In this document: piece after piece, positions 1 to 6,073 of the stretch
How the letters are laid out: each line of letters opens with the position of its first letter
Position numbering within the stretch: position 1 is the stretch's first letter
Source: a virus
Virus record (IMG/VR): IMGVR_UViG_3300042345_000683
Location: 1-28,934 of that record
Strand: one strand, 5' to 3'
DNA length: 28,934 bases
The notes under the pieces: generated by a model
Databases searched by the model: none
The model's input: only the letters and a program-made list of their open reading frames with translations
What the model was told of the DNA's origin: nothing
Program-made: the position numbers and the translations under genes

Positions 1-1
1 G

Positions 2-103
2 GGCTGGATTTTCCCAGGATTCATCCTTGGCTTTTGGCAGTGGGTGCTAATTGCCATCACTATTCGCATGCTTATTTGGCCCACTAATTACAACAACAAA
101 TGA
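2..103 (+). CDS. C-terminal end of a membrane protein (partial, cut by left edge)
   Basis: An open frame enters from the left edge and stops at TGA 101-103. It encodes 33 visible residues, which are strongly hydrophobic (for example FPGFILGFWQWVLIAI) and end in a short polar tail (NYNNK), so at least one membrane segment is visible. Its stop overlaps the thyX start in an ATGA arrangement (100-103), which usually means translational coupling and co-transcription. The family cannot be named from this fragment. The upstream start is outside the window. Confidence 0.6.
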   Translation, partial: GWIFPGFILGFWQWVLIAITIRMLIWPTNYNNK

Positions 104-819
104 CCCGCTCTCCACTCCAGGCTATTGATCCCCTCTGTGACGGTATTAGCTTTGTCAGGCTCATCGATTGGATGGGAACTTCGCTTGACATCGTTTGTGA
201 TGCGCGGCAAAGTTTCGATCAAGCCTCTCTTGAATGGACTGATAAAGATCAGAAACTTCTTAACTATTTGGTGAAGCATCAGCACACTAGCCCCTTCAGG
301 GGCGTTGTCACAAAATGGCAAGTGAAAGCTCCGCTGTTTATTGCTCGTCAATGGTGGAAGCATGTTATTGGTGGCACGTATGCCAATGACCAACTTGGCT
401 GGAATGAAAAAAGCTTCCGCTATTGCGAAGCCGACGACGAGACGTACTACATGCCTCGTGAATTTAGGCAGCAAAGCGCCAGCAACAAACAAGCTTCTGC
501 TGGCCCCTTAGAGCCCTCTATGAACAAAATGGCGATGATCGAATATGCCAAGGCGCTAGAGCAAGCTAAGCAGGCTTACAGGGCTCTTCTGACGCTAGGC
601 GTGAGCAAAGAGCAGGCTCGTGGAATCATGCCAATGAGCGCATATACGCAATTCACTTGGACCTGTAGCTTGCAAGCCCTTCTGCATTTCTTGTCATTGC
701 GCGACAAGCCAGATGCACAAGGCGAAATTCAATGCTACGCTCAAGCACTGGCCACACTGGCCCGTCCTCTCTTTAAAGAAGCCTTTCAAGCATTCGAGGA
801 AAATGGCAATGCCTTTTGA
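100..819 (+). CDS. thyX: FAD-dependent thymidylate synthase (ThyX)
   Basis: Makes dTMP from dUMP using methylene-tetrahydrofolate, NADPH and FAD. Phages use it to supply thymidylate for DNA replication. The 239 residues carry HTSPF at 62-66, an ARQWWKH segment at 82-88, NEKSFRY at 102-108, and a C-terminal ARGIMP / FTW / LHFLSLR / AQGEI series (173-210) matching the FAD- and dUMP-binding parts of the family. The signature differs from the textbook RHR-x7-S form: the second R of RHR is V89, and about 8 extra residues separate the H from NExSxRY. I believe phage ThyX variants like this exist, so activity remains plausible. The start overlaps the stop of the upstream membrane protein gene, and the end overlaps the DUF3310 gene. 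The three genes form a compact operon. Confidence 0.93.
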   Translation: MTRSPLQAIDPLCDGISFVRLIDWMGTSLDIVCDARQSFDQASLEWTDKDQKLLNYLVKHQHTSPFRGVVTKWQVKAPLFIARQWWKHVIGGTYANDQLGWNEKSFRYCEADDETYYMPREFRQQSASNKQASAGPLEPSMNKMAMIEYAKALEQAKQAYRALLTLGVSKEQARGIMPMSAYTQFTWTCSLQALLHFLSLRDKPDAQGEIQCYAQALATLARPLFKEAFQAFEENGNAF

Positions 820-1183
820 ACAAGCTCCTGAAGCTTTCCATCCAGTGGAACGCCCCAAGCACTATGCATTTGGTGGCATTGAAGCCATTGAAGGCATTGA
901 AGCCAGCATGAGCACTGAAGCCTATCGCGGCTTTTGTAAAGGCAACGTACTCAAGTATGTTTGGCGCTATGAAAGTAAAAATGGTCTTGAAGATTTAGAG
1001 AAAGCCAAGTGGTATCTCAATCAGCTTATTTTTGCGCTTGAAACTGATCAAGAGCGTGAAGCTCTAGCTGCCATTGAAAATAATGTGGACAATGGCTGTA
1101 AGGATGGCTTCTGTCCAATGCCAGGCATTCGCTACGATCTTCCTGGTAAGCAAGTGCTATTTGATCCCGTAGATAAAGCCTAA
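803..1183 (+). CDS. DUF3310 family protein (phage nucleotide-module associated)
   Basis: A 126-residue protein with the full DUF3310 pattern: RPKHY (17-21) followed by GGIEAIEGIEA, a YRGFCKGNVLKYVWRY block and GLEDLEKAKWYLNQLI. This small helical domain is common in phages. I associate it loosely with MazG-like nucleotide metabolism, but its biochemical role is not established. The start at 803 follows GAGG (796-799) closely. ATG 809 has more normal spacing (9 nt) and is an equally good start. A longer frame from 713 lies inside thyX and is unlikely. The gene overlaps thyX by 17 nt, so the two are co-translated. Its TAA (1181-1183) overlaps the stop of the convergent HNH gene by 4 nt, and its own terminator follows at 1208-1237. 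Confidence 0.85.
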   Translation: MAMPFEQAPEAFHPVERPKHYAFGGIEAIEGIEASMSTEAYRGFCKGNVLKYVWRYESKNGLEDLEKAKWYLNQLIFALETDQEREALAAIENNVDNGCKDGFCPMPGIRYDLPGKQVLFDPVDKA

Positions 1184-1662
1184 GCTGCCTGCCATTCTGT
1201 ATAACAAAAGCCCCCAGAAATGGGGGCTTCTTCTTTTGACGGTGGAATGTAATAATCACGCTCCTCTGCGAATGCTTCAATATCCTGCAAAGAAGTGTGG
1301 GCGCTAACAAAGCTATTGTGATGCACCCATGCAAGAAGAAGCTCTTCTCGCTTCTCAGTCCAGAAACGCTGTGGACGCCACCATTCAAAAATAGGCTCAG
1401 CTCCTTTTAGTAAATTACACGCTTGACAACTTGGCACTAAATTATATTTTGCAAAATGAGGCCCACCCTTGCTTTTAGGCACAATATGGTCAATCGTTAG
1501 CTTTTGATCCCATCGCCCGCAATATGCACAGGCGCATTGTCCAAGAGGACCACGTAGCGGATAGTCTTCAAAAATGCTCTTGCGAAATCTGCGTCTTGCG
1601 TCTCCAGGGCGAAGTTCAATGAGAGAATAAAGCAGCTCATCGGGACCATTCGCTCTTCGCAT
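1180..1662 (-). CDS. HNH endonuclease, McrA-like zinc type
   Basis: A 160-residue HNH nuclease. It shows CAYC (45-48), the DHIVPKSKGG core (D58-H59, the catalytic His position), N74 and CQAC (79-82). The two CxxC pairs form the structural zinc site of the beta-beta-alpha-metal fold. Such free-standing HNH genes in phages commonly act as homing endonucleases, and some assist packaging. It lies antisense between two plus-strand genes, so a homing role is more likely here. Its last roughly 16 codons run through the terminator hairpin of the thyX operon and its stop (1180-1182) overlaps the DUF3310 stop. This suggests the C-terminal tail was acquired from flanking DNA. No clear ribosome site was seen before ATG 1662. 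Confidence 0.88.
   Translation of the reverse strand: MRRANGPDELLYSLIELRPGDARRRFRKSIFEDYPLRGPLGQCACAYCGRWDQKLTIDHIVPKSKGGPHFAKYNLVPSCQACNLLKGAEPIFEWWRPQRFWTEKREELLLAWVHHNSFVSAHTSLQDIEAFAEERDYYIPPSKEEAPISGGFCYTEWQAA
1208..1237 (+). terminator. Rho-independent terminator of the thyX-DUF3310 operon
   Basis: A perfect 8-bp stem, AAGCCCCC (1208-1215) with GGGGGCTT (1222-1229), has a 6-nt loop and is followed by CTTCTTTT on the plus strand. It starts 25 nt after the DUF3310 stop. It lies wholly inside the 3' coding end of the convergent HNH gene. Confidence 0.85.
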
Positions 1663-1700
1663 GGCACTATTTACTTTTTCTGGAAATAATCTAACGGGCC

Positions 1701-1729
1701 TTTAGAGAGTAGTGCGCGTTCGCTAATAT
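1701..1729 (+). promoter_or_regulatory. Possible sigma70-type promoter before the holin-like gene
   Basis: TTTAGA (1701-1706) and TAATAT (1724-1729) are spaced by 17 bp. Each matches 4 of 6 consensus positions, and they sit just upstream of the gene starting at 1750. The A+T-rich stretch TATAAAAAT (1727-1735) overlaps. The position makes sense because the preceding operon is terminated at 1208-1237 and an antisense gene intervenes. The match is weak and the call rests largely on location. Confidence 0.3.
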
Positions 1730-1749
1730 AAAAATTGCAGGAAATCTCC

Positions 1750-1959
1750 ATGGACTCCTTTAAAGAAGGCATGGCCAATTTTGTGGCCACTATCACGGCT
1801 GGCATGCTTCTTTCCACTGGGGCCATGCTTATCACTGTTGGCAATCAACAAGCCAAAGTGGCAGTGCAAATTGAAAGCATTACGGAAAAGCTTAGTGCTT
1901 TAACGGATAAGATGAGTGACATTGAAACAAGAGTGCGTAGTTTAGAAATTAAGCGCTAG
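1750..1959 (+). CDS. Small one-TM membrane protein, holin-like
   Basis: A 69-residue protein: a short N-terminus, one hydrophobic segment (about residues 10-31, including FVATITAGMLLSTGAMLITV), and a C-terminal part with coiled-coil-like heptads (IESITEKLSALTDKM and IETRVRSLEI). ATG 1750 is chosen because AGGA (1739-1742) lies 7 nt upstream. A TTG at 1735 is possible but lacks a ribosome site. The size, single membrane segment and charged C-terminal tail, and its place upstream of the endolysin, fit a holin or lysis-accessory protein. No conserved family motif was recognised, so holin is an inference from context. Confidence 0.65.
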   Translation: MDSFKEGMANFVATITAGMLLSTGAMLITVGNQQAKVAVQIESITEKLSALTDKMSDIETRVRSLEIKR

Positions 1960-1988
1960 GCTTTAAGAAACCCTCCTGGGAGGAAATC

Positions 1989-2132
1989 ATGGGCGGCATT
2001 GAATGGTTTGTGGTTGGTGGCATTCTTGTTGCTGCTGCCGATCAAATTATCGAACGCACTCCTTATAAAGAAAACAACATCCTGCAATTGATCATGACTG
2101 GCCTTAAGGCAGTCTTCCGTGTGAAGGGCTGA
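1989..2132 (+). CDS. 47-residue membrane protein, possible lysis accessory
   Basis: ATG 1989 follows a strong ribosome site GGGAGGA (1978-1984). The frame encodes 47 residues ending at TGA 2130-2132. The N-terminal third is a short membrane segment (IEWFVVGGILVAAADQII). The rest is a basic amphipathic stretch ending in FRVKG. Small proteins of this look occur near lysis genes in cyanophages, as far as I recall. The site CCTCC-TG-GGAGG (1972-1983) could fold over the ribosome site and limit initiation. It lies between the holin-like gene and the endolysin, now separated from the latter by an antisense HNH gene. Confidence 0.6.
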   Translation: MGGIEWFVVGGILVAAADQIIERTPYKENNILQLIMTGLKAVFRVKG

Positions 2133-2136
2133 AAGA

Positions 2137-2694
2137 CTAGAGCCATTTCCAGTTTTCTCTGTTGATGATTTTTGCAATCGCGGTATCGCCTACGCTATAG
2201 CGAGCCGCGATTTCTTTGCACGTTAAGCCTTGCTCGTACAGCTCGCGAACTTCAATAACATCAGCCTCTTTTAGTTTGGCTTTGTGATGCTTTTCGCCAA
2301 TAATGATAGTGCCGTCCCTCCACTTGTCTTTAATATTTTGAGCGGGAGTTCCATAGTATAAATTTCCAACGCTATTGTCTTCTTTTCCATTGGGACCATG
2401 CAGAACCCATTTGTCCTTTGGCTTAGGCCCAAGAAACACCAATGCTACTAGTTGATGAATTCTAGTGTTTTTAAATTTATCACCCTCAGTTTGTGCTATT
2501 AAGACTTGCGCATAGCCGTCTTTGTCAAGTCCAGGTTTTAATATTTTCTCTGGCACAGTCCGATAGGCCCGTTTCCCTTGTCGGATGCCACAAGAGACGA
2601 CTCGTCTTAGGCTTTTGACACGCCCAAGATTGCTAACTTCGTAACGACCTTCAGCGCCTGGCACTGGGCGCCATTCTTCTGCGATAATGTCCAT
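2137..2694 (-). CDS. NUMOD4 / HNH homing endonuclease with C-terminal helix-turn-helix
   Basis: A 185-residue free-standing homing endonuclease. Domains in order: NUMOD4 (EEWRPVPG...YEVSNLGRVKSL, a DNA-recognition element), an HNH_3 nuclease core (RIHQLVALVFLG, then VLHGPNGKEDNSVGNLYYGT, with the usual nHidg block changed to LHGPNG), and a C-terminal helix-turn-helix (LTCKEIAARYSVGDTAIAKII). ATG 2694 matches the start of the paralog at 3730..4293 (both begin just before EEWRP). A longer frame from TTG 2754 would add 20 unrelated residues, and neither start has a good ribosome site. It lies antisense between the 47-residue membrane protein gene and the endolysin. Its stop is 4 nt from the stop of the former. 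Confidence 0.88.
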   Translation of the reverse strand: MDIIAEEWRPVPGAEGRYEVSNLGRVKSLRRVVSCGIRQGKRAYRTVPEKILKPGLDKDGYAQVLIAQTEGDKFKNTRIHQLVALVFLGPKPKDKWVLHGPNGKEDNSVGNLYYGTPAQNIKDKWRDGTIIIGEKHHKAKLKEADVIEVRELYEQGLTCKEIAARYSVGDTAIAKIINRENWKWL

Positions 2695-2794
2695 GGTTGC
2701 TCGATTAGGCGAGTGATCCACGGGTTCGGTGACTGCAATCACGCGGACCCACAAAAATCATAACAGCTAGACTTTATGAATAGAGGATCTAGCC

Positions 2795-3733
2795 ATGGAA
2801 ATCCCCAACACATGGAAAGGAGTTCAAGATCATGCCAAGAGAGTCGGAGCCAGATTCCCTGAACTAGTGGCAGCCCAATGGGCGCTTGAGAGTGGCTTTG
2901 GCAAGCATTTTTCTGGGCAATGGAATGCGTTCGGCCTAAAGGGGAGTGGCACCACTACTACCACGCAAGAATGGTACGACGGTCAATGGGTGACAATTAA
3001 GGCAGGGTTTATTGATTTCCCTAGCCTTGCTGCTTGCATTGAATATCTTGTAACCCGCTGGTACAAAGATTATCGTCAATTTAAGGGCGTGAACAATGCG
3101 CCTAATCGCTATGCGGCAGCACGCATGCTCAAGGAACAAAGCTATGCAACGGATCCCGATTATCCTGCAAAGCTTTCTAAACTCATGAAAGAATATGCCC
3201 CAGAAACCACGCAATTTACTATGATTGGCCCCAAGAAGCGTCCTCAAGACTTTGGCTTTAAACCTGGCGATTCGCATTTGGTTGTGAACGATGCAGTGGA
3301 AACCATGAAAGCTTTTTCCTATGAAGGAAAACTATTGTGGGAAATCCCTTGCCTTGCTCGTGGGCAATATAGTGACTTTGAATGGCGCATCCAAAACAGT
3401 GATTGTCCTCCAGGTCTGTACAAGCTAGGCACGATTTATCGAGATTATGACAGAGTAGGCGACAAACCTGCCTATGATCGTACGCTTATGGCTTATGGCT
3501 GGTACAGTTTTGACATGATTGATCTAGAGGGGCAAGAAAGGGATAATGGGCGTGCAGGGATCATGCTTCATGGCGGATCTAGTGCACTTGGGTGGCCAGG
3601 CGCGTGGGCTCCAAATCAAAAACTAATGCCAACAATGGGTTGTTGTCGTGCTCGTAATATTGATTTGCGCGATAAAATTTTGCCACTAACAGACAAGGGA
3701 GCTGTCTTTATTAGCGTTTTCCAAGAAGGTTAA
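2795..3733 (+). CDS. Endolysin: GH73-type glucosaminidase plus L,D-transpeptidase-like domain
   Basis: A 312-residue putative peptidoglycan hydrolase. Residues about 5-135 match the glucosaminidase (GH73) pattern: AAQWALESGFGKH with the likely catalytic Glu32, NAFGLKG, then GFIDFPSLAACIEYLVTRWY and YATDPDYPAKL. Residues about 155-305 resemble a YkuD-type L,D-transpeptidase: SHLVVND, CPPGLYKLG, IMLHGG (His259) and PTMGCCRARN (Cys283, Arg285). In that domain the family's S/T-H-G-C motif has Met281 instead of His, so transpeptidase activity is uncertain and the domain may only bind the wall. There is no signal peptide, so release would need a holin. AGAGGA lies about 8 nt before ATG 2795. The stop overlaps that of the convergent HNH gene by 4 nt. 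Confidence 0.8.
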   Translation: MEIPNTWKGVQDHAKRVGARFPELVAAQWALESGFGKHFSGQWNAFGLKGSGTTTTTQEWYDGQWVTIKAGFIDFPSLAACIEYLVTRWYKDYRQFKGVNNAPNRYAAARMLKEQSYATDPDYPAKLSKLMKEYAPETTQFTMIGPKKRPQDFGFKPGDSHLVVNDAVETMKAFSYEGKLLWEIPCLARGQYSDFEWRIQNSDCPPGLYKLGTIYRDYDRVGDKPAYDRTLMAYGWYSFDMIDLEGQERDNGRAGIMLHGGSSALGWPGAWAPNQKLMPTMGCCRARNIDLRDKILPLTDKGAVFISVFQEG

Positions 3734-4293
3734 ATATGCTTCCAACGTTCTCGCCTAATAATTTTCCCTATAGTCTGTATGTCAACCCCGTATTCATCTG
3801 CCAACTGCCTGCTATTTGATTTAGTTTTTGAGTAGCGAATATATTTAGCTCGTATTTCTAGTACTTGCTTCTCCGTGAGCCGAGCTTGGTGGTTCTTTGA
3901 GCCCCACAAAACGGTGCCGTGCCTATATTTGTCTTTTGTATTTTCCTTGGGCGTATCCCAGCGCAAATTATCAATTCGATTATTGAGCGAATTACCGTCA
4001 CAATGACAACACTCCATTCCGCTGGGGCGGAGACAGCCAAAAGCTTCGAGCACTAAATGCGCTACATATCGCGTATTATTTTTACTACCATCCTTTAATG
4101 GTAATCCAACCATCGCGTATTGTCCATACTTGTTCTTTCTGATACAAATAGACAGGATTTTGCCTTTAAACCTTTTGAGTAGACCATTCTTGTCTCGCGA
4201 AGCTCGGTCAAGGCTCCTGACCCGACCGAAGCTGCTCACCTCGTAAAGCCCCTCGTAACCAACGATGGGGCGCCATTCTTCTATCATGGACAT
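3730..4293 (-). CDS. NUMOD4 / HNH homing endonuclease, paralog of the one at 2137..2694
   Basis: A 187-residue protein with NUMOD4 at the N-terminus (EEWRPIVGYEGLYEVSSFGRVRSL), an HNH_3 core (VAHLVLEAFG, then CCHCDGNSLNNRIDNLRWDT) and a C-terminal helix-turn-helix (SRQLADEYGVDIQTIGKII). Unlike its paralog it keeps the standard nHxdGN block. It has a strong ribosome site (AAAGGAGGT, 7 nt before ATG 4293), so it appears translated independently. The two paralogs share domain order and the final R-x-x-W-K block but differ widely, which suggests separate arrivals rather than a recent duplication. Its stop (3730-3732) overlaps the endolysin stop. It separates that gene from the terminator at 4320-4350. 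Confidence 0.9.
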   Translation of the reverse strand: MSMIEEWRPIVGYEGLYEVSSFGRVRSLDRASRDKNGLLKRFKGKILSICIRKNKYGQYAMVGLPLKDGSKNNTRYVAHLVLEAFGCLRPSGMECCHCDGNSLNNRIDNLRWDTPKENTKDKYRHGTVLWGSKNHQARLTEKQVLEIRAKYIRYSKTKSNSRQLADEYGVDIQTIGKIIRRERWKHI

Positions 4294-4319
4294 GATGCCT
4301 ACCTCCTTTAGGTATCCGT

Positions 4320-4350
4320 GGGCAGGGAATTGCAGTTCCGCTGCCCTTTT
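4320..4350 (+). terminator. Rho-independent terminator, probably for the endolysin transcript
   Basis: GGGCAG (4320-4325) pairs with CTGCCC (4341-4346), extended inwards by GGAA/TTCC with one bulged G, and is followed by TTTT AT. The U-run is only on the plus strand, so it acts on rightward transcripts. The only plus-strand gene it can serve is the endolysin, whose stop lies 587 nt upstream across the antisense HNH gene. Confidence 0.75.
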
Positions 4351-4385
4351 ATCTTAGACGATGCTCAAAGAGAAAATGAAGACCT

Positions 4386-4595
4386 TTAAAGAAAACCGCT
4401 CTCTTTCCAGTTTAGAAGCGCCCTAAGGCGCTTCCATTTAGCTAGCTCCTTCTCGTGATAATCTTCCCAGCTAGCAATGGCATCGCTTAGCCCCTTGGCG
4501 GCAATAGAAGGATCATCATCAGTGAGAAGCTCTTGAAGAGCGTCAGAGATGTGATCTACTTGCTGTTTATACCACTGGTCCTTAAAAGCATCCAT
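4386..4595 (-). CDS. Hypothetical 69-residue protein, last gene of the late region
   Basis: A small soluble, helical, acidic-then-basic protein (for example VDHISDALQELLTDDDPSIAAKGLSDAIASWEDYHEKEL). No family was recognised. It follows the 407-residue structural protein by 33 nt on the same strand and probably shares its transcript. The nearest ribosome-like motif (AAGGAG) lies about 15 nt before ATG 4595, farther than usual. A hairpin-forming repeat GAAGCGCC / GGCGCTTC (4415-4422, 4427-4434) lies near its 3' end but lacks a U-run. Confidence 0.6.
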   Translation of the reverse strand: MDAFKDQWYKQQVDHISDALQELLTDDDPSIAAKGLSDAIASWEDYHEKELAKWKRLRALLNWKESGFL

Positions 4596-4628
4596 TGAAG
4601 GAAAGGCAAGACTCCTTAGTTTAACTGG

Positions 4629-5852
4629 TCAAACTACTTCCACCCAGCCAATCATGCCTAAAGCCTTGGCGCTTAAGCTGCTGTCCACAGTAAGAATCAA
4701 AGTGTCGCTAACGCCAGAGGCGTTTTGCCCTAGCGCTAAGCGAATAGCTTCTGCCACTGCATAGTTATTAGCACTGCCTTGGCTGACAAAGCCTGAGTCA
4801 ATCACGGTGCCTCCAGAAGCAGTGCCACTGGTCGTCACTTCCACATTTCCCCTGCCATTGTTGGCAGCGCTCCAAGTTACGCCAGAAAGCGTAGGATTCA
4901 GCCGTAATCTCCATAACACCACATCGCTAGACGCAGTAGTAGTAGAAATTCTCACGGGAAGGATGACATTGCCAGTGCGACCACTAGCCATGCGAATACC
5001 AGCAGTAATGCGCTCTCCAGAAGCATTAGATACAGTTGAAAGATCGTGCCCAACTGAATAAATGGCGCCATCTGGCTCGTAGCCGCCTTCGCTTAAAAGG
5101 CTGCAACACACGTGCTTCATCGTTGCAGAAGAAGCTTGAGCCGTTGCATTATGAATGCGATATGACAATGGCAAAATAGCTGTTGTCATATAAACGCTGT
5201 CCAATGCATTGAAATGTTCAAACTCATGGCAATACACTATTTCTCCATCAATAACAAAACCACACCGAACACGCCCCACGCCAAGCCATTCCAGATCAGC
5301 AGTAAAGATTTGTGCTTTTGAAAAATCAAGAGAAGAGAGCGTATTAATATTCCAATCGCTTTGATTTACTGCATTTTCATTGATAGTGCCAGAAGCGTAG
5401 CTTCTAATGACAAACTGCACCGTGGTACCACTGGCGCGTAGCATCACGCCATTCTGGTCGTTGAAAATTCCCACTTCCTGAATGAGGCCAGAAGCAAGCG
5501 GAGCTCCTACAAAGCTTTGCAAAAGCATCATGCTTTTGCCTGCTTGGTAAGGAAAGTTCTGCTTAGTGCGACGAAGAACAGTATCTCCCGATGCAGTGGT
5601 GGCACTCATCGCAACACTGCTTTGATGCGTCAAAAATGTAGAAGTGCCGCTACCAACAATACTGTCAAACCATTGATCAGGACGCTTGTCATAGCGCATT
5701 GTGCTATCAAAAAGCGTATAAGGAGCACTGGTACGCTGTCTTCCAAAAGCATCTACAGCCCCACTATCTGGTCCTTTTTGTAAAATCTTTCCACGATAGT
5801 CGGCTTCAATATGAGTTTCAAACTGTTCGCCACCTGCAATAATTTGTCCCAT
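4629..5852 (-). CDS. Virion structural protein with DAFGRxR...TLFDS N-terminal motif
   Basis: A 407-residue, beta-rich protein with no membrane segment or signal peptide. Residues 33-50 carry a VDAFGRQRTSAPYTLFDS motif that I recognise from phage minor structural proteins (capsid- or tail-associated). The middle and C-terminal parts are rich in Ser, Thr, Gly and Val, including an ASGG/TTTASS pattern, as in fibre or decoration proteins. Its exact position in the particle is unknown. It lies 30 nt downstream of a strong terminator (5882-5910), so it probably has its own promoter. TACAATAAAAG within that gap resembles a -10 box but a -35 partner is not evident. Confidence 0.7.
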   Translation of the reverse strand: MGQIIAGGEQFETHIEADYRGKILQKGPDSGAVDAFGRQRTSAPYTLFDSTMRYDKRPDQWFDSIVGSGTSTFLTHQSSVAMSATTASGDTVLRRTKQNFPYQAGKSMMLLQSFVGAPLASGLIQEVGIFNDQNGVMLRASGTTVQFVIRSYASGTINENAVNQSDWNINTLSSLDFSKAQIFTADLEWLGVGRVRCGFVIDGEIVYCHEFEHFNALDSVYMTTAILPLSYRIHNATAQASSATMKHVCCSLLSEGGYEPDGAIYSVGHDLSTVSNASGERITAGIRMASGRTGNVILPVRISTTTASSDVVLWRLRLNPTLSGVTWSAANNGRGNVEVTTSGTASGGTVIDSGFVSQGSANNYAVAEAIRLALGQNASGVSDTLILTVDSSLSAKALGMIGWVEVV

Positions 5853-5881
5853 GACAATTCTGCCTTTCTTTTATTGTAGGA

Positions 5882-5910
5882 GCAAAAAGAAAGGGCCTTT
5901 CGGCCCCTTC
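5882..5910 (-). terminator. Rho-independent terminator after the 45-residue basic protein gene
   Basis: On the minus strand GAAGGGGCC (5910-5902), a GAAA tetraloop and GGCCCTTTC (5897-5889) form a 9-bp stem with one G-U pair, followed by TTTTT. It starts 2 nt after the stop of the gene at 5913..6050. Confidence 0.85.
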
Positions 5911-5912
5911 GC

Positions 5913-6050
5913 TTATTTACCTTGTCCGCGCATTTTCTTGCGTCCATGACTCGGTTTGCTGTTTTTACCTTGTCCCTGGGCAGATTTTTTAGGTTTGCCA
6001 GGCGTAAACAGCTTTTGTCCACTGATGCCAATCTTTGATTTTGCCGCCAT
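5913..6050 (-). CDS. 45-residue basic Lys/Gly-rich protein
   Basis: The frame from ATG 6050 to TAA 5913 encodes 45 residues, about a third Lys or Arg, with almost no hydrophobic core (KPKKSAQGQGKNSKPSHGRK and a GQGK ending). It is predicted to be disordered and strongly positive, so it may bind nucleic acid or the capsid interior, but this is inference from composition only. It lies 23 nt after the DUF7936 gene and directly before a strong terminator, which marks it as the last gene of that unit. The ribosome site is weak. Confidence 0.6.
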   Translation of the reverse strand: MAAKSKIGISGQKLFTPGKPKKSAQGQGKNSKPSHGRKKMRGQGK

Positions 6051-6073
6051 GGAAGGACGATGAAAATAAAAGC

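Noticed and set aside
713-802. Longer start for the DUF3310 gene
   Set aside because: The additional 30 residues lie inside thyX, do not resemble the family, and there is a ribosome site just before 803/809.
2176-2212. Long inverted repeat AATCGCGG ... CCGCGATT inside the HNH gene at 2137
   Set aside because: Although T-rich sequence follows, the loop is long and the DNA encodes a conserved helix-turn-helix, so it may be chance. It would be a candidate plus-strand terminator for the small membrane protein gene if relatives conserve the pairing.
2695-2754. TTG-initiated extension of the second HNH gene
   Set aside because: The added residues do not align with the paralog, and ATG 2694 gives the usual start just before the NUMOD4 motif.
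4415-4434. 8-bp hairpin GAAGCGCC / GGCGCTTC in the 69-residue gene
   Set aside because: No U-run follows on either strand and it lies within coding sequence, so it is not called as a terminator.
5753-6031. 92-codon minus-strand frame overlapping the 407-residue gene and the 45-residue gene
   Set aside because: It overlaps two better supported frames and the terminator at 5882-5910, begins without a ribosome site, and shows no recognisable domain.
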